Shown one piece after another: positions 56,601-64,000 of a stretch of 64,000 nucleotides of DNA; positions within the stretch are counted from its first letter, which is position 1; the number at the start of each line of letters is the position of its first letter. Origin of the DNA: Zymoseptoria tritici IPO323 (lineage: Eukaryota > Ascomycota > Dothideomycetes > Mycosphaerellales > Mycosphaerellaceae); NCBI RefSeq assembly GCF_000219625.1, contig NC_018218.1:4588001-4652000 (forward strand). Reading direction: 5' to 3'. Below the pieces are notes generated by a model. The model was given only the letters and a program-made list of their open reading frames with translations, ran no database searches and was not told the DNA's origin. The translations under genes were made by a program, and so were the position numbers.

Positions 56601-56809
56601 CTGATGCAGGGGTTGAGTGGAGTGGAAAGGATGAGAACGATGAGGAGATTGTTGGCTGGAAGCGAATCGAGTTACTTCGAGAAGTCGTCATGGTCTTGGG
56701 CAAGCACCGAGACTTGCAACGACTCACCGTACCATATGCGCGATATCTTGAAGTACTGGATGCGGCAAAAGGCGTCAATGGGGATGAGGCCATGATCACG
56801 GATGGGTAA
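53624..56809 (+). CDS. HIR1: histone chaperone subunit HIR1 (HIRA homologue)
   Basis: A single exon of 1061 residues. The start MRFTKPSWLIHGG is the conserved one; an open frame upstream (from 53393) is leader. Seven WD40 repeats occupy about residues 10-395. The HIRA B-domain follows near residue 490 (RVTITKDGKKRVAPLLL), which binds Asf1. The Hir C-terminal domain is at about 700-1000 (RNFWAASCEDGSLHLW, GWWLSAITAVGQCYIW). The HIR complex deposits histones H3-H4 independently of replication and represses histone genes. Confidence 0.94.
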   Translation: MRFTKPSWLIHGGEKKDHEVYSCHVSPDGTRLATAAGDGHVRIWSTDAILNASDPSYTKPRQLASLSYHSGTVHSVRFSPNGKYLASGADDKIVCVYTLDPGAPQHATFGSKEAPPAENWRIFRRLIGHDNDVQDLGWSCDSSILVSVGLDSKVVVWSGTTFEKLKTLGQHQSHVKGITFDPANKYFATASDDRSIKIYRFTSPPPNATAYDQSSNFTLETTVTAPFSASPLTTYFRRCSWSPEGAHIAAANAVNGPVSSVAIINRGSWDSEINLIGHEGPVEVCAFSPRLFCREPPPPLPYPKDYVSPGAVTVIACAGQDKTLSVWNTSFPRPFVTTTELSHKSITDLAWGPDGETLYLTSLDGMIAALVFEKGELGYPAPSGDYDKALAKYGAGRRVGIVENTDALRLEEGSKAGELKGVEGRMGELMGDAQAHAGTLVNGDTQMKDSVDGGVTNGVVSEEGANGTTPASAPPKDPQVERVDKLKQRVTITKDGKKRVAPLLLSSSNQGEANLPRPQMQAAVRQGAVNDEPAKILDLSKPYDGLPKGGLASLLMGNKRKYAEMTDADGEERAHEKRVHAVQQNGATPIMHNTDAGLAPATAATAAKRPAEIPDVLRPAIVNPSMTVSQVRLAVPMVRGVITRPLDPNKNPADGAEPQTNANDEDDSALVFEARNAMGPSRTGRPQDREPTRITLSKRGQTLWQDFIPRAVLLVTGNRNFWAASCEDGSLHLWTPAGRRLLNPLILEAQPVILDSRGWWLSAITAVGQCYIWNIKNRAVAHPPFHIAPVLDISSQTQQGHLTAGPSLMFARLNSQGRLVVAMSNGDGFSYNPDMLTWQRLSEAWWAVGSQYWNTTDTSVSAVASAAKQGAGSKSTDGPSFLDEINPENISAGIIPLLERNTTSQALVKGRAFFLQRLVKQLLSAEGFEGFESAVSVAHLENRLAAAQTLASKDEFRVYLIVYAKRIGAESLRGKVEELLRGLVGRVFEDGDADAGVEWSGKDENDEEIVGWKRIELLREVVMVLGKHRDLQRLTVPYARYLEVLDAAKGVNGDEAMITDG

Positions 56810-57055
56810 AGGTTTGCATACGATGAGTTTCAAAATTCCGGTCTTGTAGTATGACGAGACAGAATACCCCAGCTTGCGAGTCTATAGTGTATCGACAAAA
56901 AGATCTCTCGTGCTCTCTCACTGATGTCTCATTTGGATCACGTGCCTCCCATGTGTGAAGCTCGGAGGTCTTTGGCGCGTCCTCCGACATCCGACCCAGA
57001 AACTTTTTGGCGTTGGGTCTGATGAACACTTCAACCTCGCAATATCAACTCCACG

Positions 57056-58528
57056 ATGTCCGACAAACCGAGCACGCCTGCTGCTGAGAATGCAGCGGGT
57101 GCCAGCTCTGGTGCTCCGAAAGTCGATGCTGGGAGCAGTAGTGCTTCGTCCACGGCGACGAAGAAACCAATCCCGGAGCAGAATCCAGCATTCAAGGCAA
57201 TGGGTAAAGACAATTCATGATGGGTTGGTCGCTCCTGTACTGATTCTTTAACAGGTCTTCCGAGGATACGACTCCCATCGCGAAACTGGATGATCTTCTG
57301 GACGGTTACGGGATCCTTTGCGGGCAGCGTCATCTACGATAAATGGCAGACGAAGCGACTACGCCAGAAGTGGTGCGATCTGGTCGCTCCCATTGCCGAC
57401 GAACCTCTAGACCCGCACACTGCACCACGTAAAGTCACAATTTACCTATCCGCGCCGCCTGGAGATGGCCTTCGTAGTGCGAGAGAGCACTTTCACGCGT
57501 ACATCAAGCCAGTGTTGGTGGCAGCAGCTATGGATTGGGACGTGGTCGAGGGACGAAAGGAGGGTGACGTAAGGCATAAGACTGCAACCAAAATAAGGAA
57601 GATGAGGAAGAGAAGGGGAGAAGGCGAGCCAGTGGAGGATGATGGAGAGCTCACGATCGAGTCAATTCGCGAGAAGAACGGCAGCAAAACGTGGGATGGA
57701 GTCGGTGGTGATATTGTCATTGGAAGGCATACATGGAAAGAGTACATCAGAGGTCTACATGAGGGATATCTAGGCCCGGCGGATCTACCCAAAGAGCCAG
57801 AGACGGAATCTACAGCTGCGGATAAATCTGCAGCAGCGATCGCTCCCACGGAATCTGCAGCAAGTGGAGCAGCGGTCAACAAGTTGTCCGAAATGCTCCC
57901 GGAAGAGCACGGAAAGTCGTCGACTGGAGCTCCTGGCACAGAGGCGCAACCGGGAGATACGAAGCCGACCGAGGAACAGAAGAAGGAAGAAGAGAAGAAG
58001 AAAAAGGAAGAGGCGGAGAAGCCCAAGAGACGCTTCCCACCATCTCCTATCCTTCCTGAGCAATACCAAAATGCTACCCTGGCTCCATCAACGCCAGAGA
58101 TCATCGGGCCCAGCATGGGTGTGCGAATGCCACATCTCCTTGGAATCAGGAACACACCAATTCGAATGTACCGATTTCTGACTCGACGAAGGCTTGCCGA
58201 CGACATTGGGCGGCAAGTCGCAACCGCGATCCTCGCTTCGCATCGACCGTATGGAACCGTCGCAGAGGCTGACGAGGACAGCGCTTCTGACACGCCGAGA
58301 GAAGTCCCCGAGCAGAAGGCCGTCCTGGATTTTGAAGAGCGAGACTGGTGGAAGACAGCATATCAGCCGCGCAAGGAGCACGAAGAAAGCGTCATCATCG
58401 AGCCGATGGCCTTTGACGAACGCATTATCAGTCGGATGCGATCATTTCAGCTCACATCCGAGGATGAAGGCAGAGCGAAGAGGATCCAGGCAGGTACCGA
58501 ACCGATAACGAAGACAGAAGAGGAGTGA
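57056..58528 (+). CDS. TIM54: mitochondrial import inner-membrane translocase subunit Tim54
   Basis: The exons are 57056-57203 and 57255-58528, giving 473 residues. The single transmembrane helix follows the splice (WMIFWTVTGSFAGSVIYD, about residue 60). Conserved motifs are RKVTIYLSAPPGDGL and WKEYIRGLHEGYLGP, both typical of Tim54. An acidic/basic repeat of Lys/Glu at about residues 300-325 is a variable insert. Tim54 is part of the TIM22 complex that inserts carrier proteins into the inner membrane. Confidence 0.92.
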
Positions 58529-59501
58529 GGGGCGCCTCGCGTGTGCCGCGTGCGGGTTAAAAGAATCATCTCAGCTCCAGCGAATAACGACCATGGAGGG
58601 CGTGCTGATCTGCAGAATGAAAGGGAAGGTCGAATCGAACCTCCTGGCTCGAGCAATTCGGCTCATCAGTCCGGCGTGACACACACGGATCGAGTCAGCG
58701 AATGGCTCCCAGACCCATTCCGCCATGTCCTTGAGCCCTGAATTTTCGGCTCAAGACGACCATGAGTTGGCCATCTTCCGGATCAACATGTAATAGGAAT
58801 AATGGTTGTACAGCATACTTCTTGTATATTACTTCGTATTACTGACGAGCCGGATCCCTTTTCGACGCATCTGCCGACATGGGTGATCGACAGATCACCG
58901 AGGCTTTGCGGATTTTAGGTTTGCGAGTCTGACATGTGATTCCGACGTCCCCGCCAAGGGACCAGACCGGCCAGAACGTGCATAAAATTTATGGTGGCTC
59001 GATCAATTAGGTGCAATCATACCTATGTAGTCTTTGACTGAAACCAGGCGAGTTGAAAGGCTTCCGGCACAAAGGAGGTCTGCATCGGAGGAACTCGTCC
59101 AATTTACTTGCCTTGGCTCGGCCCGAACAAGACTACCGTAGATATGAAGTCCAGATGTAGGTTGCGAGTATTTTGCGTGGTCGACATCTTCTTCAGCTTG
59201 GAATCCCCGGACCGTTTCTCGTCTGTGATCGTTGCTTCCTACCCTACCTTAGAACTAGCCTTTAGGGCCGGCAGAAAACCGCGGTATCCACTCTCCGCAT
59301 CCGAAGACGTCCAAAGATCCGGTAGCGCGGGCCCCTCGCACACCGGCGTCGAGTGTTCAGCAGCCTTGGTTCGTCCATTCGTGCACGTATAGCGCACCTT
59401 GAATCTCTCTCACCTTCAGCCGCGTATTCGTGCGCTCGCACCCTACCCAGCAAGCCAGCAGACAGCCATCGGATACACTAATAGATCAATGGATATTCGC
59501 C
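58529..59501. other. intergenic, TIM54 to Zn2Cys6 factor
   Basis: 973 bp with no gene I can support. It presumably holds the promoter and leader of the Zn2Cys6 regulator. Confidence 0.45.
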
Positions 59502-61414
59502 ATGCTCGCCGGAAGCACGACGGTCGTGGTTGATCGCCCGCGCGCCGGATCAAATACCAGCGGCACTAGCGACGACAGCAATCAAAGCACCAGCACATCT
59601 CCCACCTCCGATGCCACCGGCTCCATCGGCAATAGCAACAAGCAACTCGCACGCATCGAGCGTCGACCCGGTCAACAGCGGCGATATGCGCCCAAAACAC
59701 GGACAGGCTGCATCACATGCAAGTACGTGCAGCGGCGGTTATTCACTCCCATGCATTTGGTTTCAACTGCACCACCCTTCCCTGCTTATCAGATCAACCT
59801 CCATCTACACACGTCAGCAATACTGTCAGCCGGCATCTCCTCAAACACATCGTCTTGTTTGATGATCTACTGGACTGACCACAATCTCCTTGGTTTAGAA
59901 TCCGGAGGGTCAAGTGCGACGAAGGAAAGCCTTACTGTAAACGATGCACCACCACCGGCCGCAAATGCGATGGCTACACGAACCTGGTCGAGCAGAAGCA
60001 GCAGCCCAAAGGCACCGAATCTCTGTCCATGGCACTCGTCTCGGGAGTCTCCGCAGATGCGTTTGAACGGAGGACCTTCGACTTCTTCCGAGCAAAGACT
60101 GCACCGACCGTGTCAGGCTACTTCCAGGACTCTGTCTGGGATCGAATCGTGCTGCAATTGAGCCATAGCGAGCCTGCCGTGAGACATGCCGTGAATGCCC
60201 TGGGATCCCTCCACGAGCACTTGTCGGATGTTGGCAACGGAAACGTCAACGACAGTCTGGTGAAGGCCAGCTACCCTACTCAGCAGTACGCCAAGACACT
60301 CAGTGCAATGCAGGCGCTAATGCAGGGTGGCAATGCATCCATGGACGTTGTGCTCGTGTGCGCTCTGATATGCATCCACTTCGAGGCTTTACGAGAGGCA
60401 TTTGTTCCATGCTTGATGCATGTCGAGAATGCAATACAGCTTCTCAATTCCAAGAACGGCACCCTTGATGCTCGGAAAGTCAATCCCAGCCTGGTTCGAG
60501 CAATCATGCGGATGGACTTGCAAGGAACCATGTATCTCGGCAGTCGCATACCTGGTCTCTCCTTTTTCAGTGCAGCAGATGACATCCTGCCTTCCTCCTT
60601 CCATGACCTCACGCAGGCTCGCGATCTCGTCAATACCTGGTCGAGCCGACTCTACCATTTCATGCGGACCATCGCGGACCACCACAGATTTCAAAGCGTG
60701 GGCGATATTGCTCTGGAACACATCGCCAAAGCACAGGAGCTGGAAGCAACATTCCTGGACTTCGATCGTCTCCTATGGGAGTACATGCATAAGCCGTCCG
60801 CCAAATTCTCCACACGTGAGCAGCTTGGGCTCGGTATGCTGCGCAGTCGTGTCAAGATGAACCGAATTCTATCATCGACATGTCTTTATGCCGAAGCTTG
60901 CAGATTCGACCTTTTCCTCTCGGACTTCGAGGACATTCTTACCATCTGCTCCTACATCATGAGTAGCGACAACGCCGACAAGCGCTTCTTCGCTGTGAGT
61001 CTCGACGAAGGTTTAGTGCAACCTCTCTTCTTCATTGCAACGCACTGCAGAGACGGGAGGTTACGGCACCAGGCACTGGCACATCTCGGCAAATTACCGT
61101 CAAAGGAGGGCATCCGCCACGTCACAACTTCGTTGCGCACGGCGGAAGTCTGCGTTGCATTCGAAGAAGCGGACTGCGGCAAACAAATCGCCACTTGCGA
61201 GGACATTCCCGAGTGGAAGCGTATTCACAGTGCCAGCTTCGGCGGCTCAAATCTTCATCTGCCCGAGAACAAAGTGCTTATGCATCTTAATCTCCGTCCT
61301 AACGGTCTCGACGGCGAATGGGCTGTCTTTGTGGAGGAGCTCGACTGGGCTGCCTCCGGAGACACATTCACTGAGAACTTCATGCTTTTGGGACCGCAAT
61401 TGCAGCAGTTCTGA
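59502..61414 (+). CDS. Zn(II)2Cys6 fungal transcription factor
   Basis: The exons are 59502-59722 and 59899-61414, giving 578 residues. The 176-nt intron splits the zinc cluster after the second cysteine, joining GCITCK to IRRVKCDEGKPYCKRC and TTTGRKC, a complete C6 binuclear zinc finger (about residues 70-96). The Ser/Thr-rich N-terminus is disordered. The remainder resembles the fungal-specific regulatory domain seen in many factors of uncharacterised function (repeated helices, LHEHLSD and ALICIHFEAL). It binds DNA as a dimer, probably near CGG triplets. Target genes cannot be inferred; no metabolite cluster surrounds it. Confidence 0.9.
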
Positions 61415-63209
61415 TTACGACACCGGACTGGGTCAGCAGAATTGGGACACATGAGGCGATGAAGTGAACGGACATCTGCTTTGTCCCCAGGATACATGGC
61501 ATTCAGATGTTACCCGTGACCTTCGAGGAGAGCAAGAAGCTTGACATCATCTCTACAGCACTCGGAGGCTTCGCTCATGCATCTAGCATATTATCACCCT
61601 TTCACGACTCACTCAAGCATGGAATCAGACCAGCTTGGGGTCACGAAGGCCGAGGAGATACAATGGCACCTCGCGAGGCCTCAACTTAACAGCGTGTTCA
61701 AGGAACAACAGCAAGGAACCGCCGGAGACCACGACATCAATGGCAAGTCCGTGTGTATCCTGGACTGATCTGAGGAGCTGGCACATGGAGGAAAATCTCA
61801 GTATCTCGGTACACCCCTGGAATCGTGTCAGTGGTGATACGGCCAATCGCCAAACTCCTTGGAATTGGTTGACAATGGTCAGCCACTTGAACTGCTTCGG
61901 ACCATACAAGTTGTGCCGAAATTACTGCGTTTGAACGAGGCAGGACCTCAAGCAAAGAGGTCGACGTACCGATGAACGGGGCGTGAAGCGGAAGAATCAG
62001 CAGAGAGATTGCTGATTGGAATACTTACGACAGAATTCGTAAAAAACCATGTACAGTTATTGAACATACAGAGCGGACATGCAGACGTGCCTCGTGGACT
62101 TTGAAAAGCACGAGGTTGACGGCATGGGAGAGACAGATTCGTTCAGCTGCAGTTGTAGATATCGAAGACCGCGAAGCTTGAATCGATCAGCTTTTTGGGT
62201 CGTTCCTTTCGGCGAGGGCAACGTCGAAGTTCAGGAGGGTCAGAATGCGACCGTGGATCGTACGGCGGGATATGGGCGTCACGAACAGGGCCAGATCATA
62301 TGCTGGTGCAACTGCCAAGATATTGTGCTCGACGAACCAGCAATTCCGGAGAATGGCGCATGTCGCTCGAATTCAAACTACATCCGCGCAACAGCCTTCG
62401 ATCGAAACCGGATGCCAGAGGAAGAGACTAGGATCATCCTTCGAGAGCCTCATCCGCCATCACCTATTTGAAGGTCATGAGCATTCTTCAAGATTCTTCA
62501 AGACTCAAGATCCCCTCCGCGGACCTTTGCGGCTGCGAATCTTGGTCGCAAAAAATACAGAAACCATGCAGTCCCTTGACAGAGGCGTCGCACGTTCTCC
62601 AGCTTTGGCCTTGGCACGAGGAATGGTGCATCGCCCTTCAGCCAATGGTCCATGGCCGATCTTGTTCGCCATGTTACAAGTGGCATTGCATCCGGCATGC
62701 TGCTTCCAACGAGCGAGTTGCGCATGGCTCAAGTTGCGCATGGTTGACCACAGTTGGTCGTCTCCCTGCAGCTGTTGTGCCTCCCCGACGCCTCCGCACC
62801 ATGCCTAATATTTGGGACCCAATATTACATCCCATCGATTCTCCTGAACCAGCAGTCATGCTCGGACGACTTACAATCTTCCAGATGAAAGTGGTCCGCA
62901 TGTCCATGCTCATGTTGTTGATTATCCTTTCTCATTACTTCGGTCTATCTGTGGTTCTCGAACAGCCATGATCCCTACACGCAAGCTTCGCGGTGCTTGG
63001 ACAGTGCGCACAACCCATCTTCGCTCGAGCCTGGCCAGGACCAGCTCACCGGCAAGTTGACGTAACGTGCTGATTCCAGAAGACATATAGTAAGCGGAGT
63101 CCTCACAACTTTCCTTGCAGACCAAGACACATCACCTCAGCTTCACAAAACTTCAAGCCACCAGCGCAACTTCGGCCACTGAACTTCAGCTACCAATCTC
63201 ATCAAGACA
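61415..63209. other. 1.8 kb region without supported genes
   Basis: Several open frames up to 187 codons overlap each other on the plus strand (62079-62971), but none shows a domain, signal peptide or splice pattern. The last 200 bp are the promoter of the small secreted protein. Confidence 0.4.
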
Positions 63210-63555
63210 ATGAAGTTCCAAATCCTCGCCCTCGCCGCACTCGGCGGTCTCATCACACCCGCCTTCGCCGTGGGCGTCGTGCCCGACAGCACCTGTACCA
63301 GCGCCGACACGAAACCGGACTGCGAATACAATGGAGGTCACGTAGTAAGTCTTCCCGGATCCTCCCAATACTTGTCTTACTTCATGGAGGATGCTCCACT
63401 TTTCCATCCAGCTTCAATTCCTGACGAGACATGTCTAGATGCTCTGCAAGCAGGCCGACACCCAAGATCCCAACTGCCCCTGGACTTGGCAAAAGGACGT
63501 CAACTGTCCGCCGCAGAACAAACATTGCGTCGAGGGTACCTGTGTCGCCAACTAG
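63210..63555 (+). CDS. small secreted Cys-rich protein (effector-like)
   Basis: The exons are 63210-63344 and 63439-63555, giving 83 residues. The signal peptide is MKFQILALAALGGLITPAFA. The mature part is about 63 residues with seven cysteines, ending in a compact module VNCPPQNKHCVEGTCVAN. The intron has donor GTAAGT and branch CCTGAC. It is not related to any family I can name. Size, secretion and cysteine content are those of fungal effector or antimicrobial-like proteins, but this is inference. A relative lies head-on to it at the window edge. Confidence 0.75.
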
Positions 63556-63918
63556 ACTCTTGGACTGGCGAGACGATCTTGTGGTTGGAGACGTCGATCT
63601 TGACCCACTTAATGAAGCGCGTTCTGGCGGTGGAACATTGTGTGGATGCGTCGGTGTGGGACTGGGAGGCGGTGTTTGTTCGTCGGGTCTACATCGCGCC
63701 TGGTTTCTCAATATCTCGTTGGTCAAAGTCAACACTTGAGCTGCTGTCAGATACCGTGTCAAATACTGGAGATGAACCGGTAGAGCGAGACTCAATTGAC
63801 GATACTGCCCAATATTTCTGTGTCACCGCTGATATGTCCGACATCTCTGCCTCGTTGTGCCTCGTTTCATTGTGCTGAAGTCTCTGCTCCAACTGCAAAT
63901 AACTCCCACTCGCAACCC
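63556..63918. other. gap between two convergent secreted-protein genes
   Basis: 363 bp between the two stop codons. Open frames on both strands have no support. Confidence 0.4.
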
Positions 63919-64000
63919 TCAGTTCTTGATGCAGTAACCCTTGACGCAATGCTTTCCCTCCGGCGGGCAGTTATTTCCGTAACGCCAAGTCGTCGAGCAG
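63919..64000 (-). CDS. second small secreted Cys-rich protein, 5' part outside window
   Basis: The minus-strand frame enters at the window edge and stops at 63921-63919. The visible 26 residues end NNCPPEGKHCVKGYCIKN, matching the tail of the 63210 gene (VNCPPQNKHCVEGTCVAN) at most positions, including all three cysteines. It is therefore a paralogue in inverted, tail-to-tail orientation. The signal peptide and first exon would lie beyond base 64000. Confidence 0.7.
   Translation of the reverse strand, partial: CSTTWRYGNNCPPEGKHCVKGYCIKN

Noticed and set aside
62079..62971. Overlapping frames of 130-187 codons after the Zn2Cys6 factor
   Set aside because: They overlap in different frames with equal length, none with a domain or signal peptide, so no single one can be preferred.

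Overview
The window looks like a chromosomal piece of a filamentous ascomycete. Genes are densely packed, with short introns (about 49-70 nt, a few longer) using GTATGT/GTACGT/GTAAGT donors and CTGAC/CTAAC branch points. Protein families are typically fungal: a Zn(II)2Cys6 regulator, HIR1, a heme-thiolate peroxygenase and SPC2/EMC3. A C-to-T, RIP-type mutated retrotransposon is present. A dothideomycete, perhaps Mycosphaerellales, is my inference from protein flavour; nothing here proves it.

Layout. 1-5.7 kb: end of a sphingosine-1-phosphate lyase gene, a divergent pair of small mitochondrial genes (MLRQ/B12D-like and COX12), and an orphan Cys-rich protein. 6.0-13.8 kb: on the minus strand, a secreted agmatinase-type ureohydrolase, a MATE transporter and a glutamine-rich homeobox regulator. 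15.95-23.75 kb: one complete 7.8 kb Ty1/copia element on the plus strand. It has 238-bp LTRs, a CCATG target duplication, a primer-binding site matching the anticodon stem of initiator tRNA-Met, a single gag-pol frame and a second long frame downstream of pol. The element has been inactivated by CpA-to-TpA changes. 24.5-26.5 kb: a phospholipase A2-like pseudogene broken mainly by frameshifts. 26.6-32.3 kb: a HAD phosphatase and a La-motif protein. 34.1-37.1 kb: an RBR-type RING protein followed by decayed coding sequence. 37.3-63.6 kb: mostly housekeeping genes, many as divergent pairs with 234-285 bp between start codons (SPC2/EMC3, SGT2/TMA20, MAK21/mitochondrial ProRS, U1-type zinc finger/HIR1). 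They are mixed with a mitochondrial-type hydratase, an F-box protein, a secreted peroxygenase, TIM54 and a Zn2Cys6 factor. The window ends with two small secreted Cys-rich genes facing each other tail to tail; the second is cut by the window edge.

The most unusual object is the copia element. Its 2 kb frame between pol and the 3' LTR has no recognisable relative, and polypurine-like motifs lie on both sides of it. The mutated zone starts and stops inside the two LTRs. Splice structures were read by eye from consensus signals and frame continuity and need transcript confirmation. I found no rRNA, tRNA or CRISPR array.
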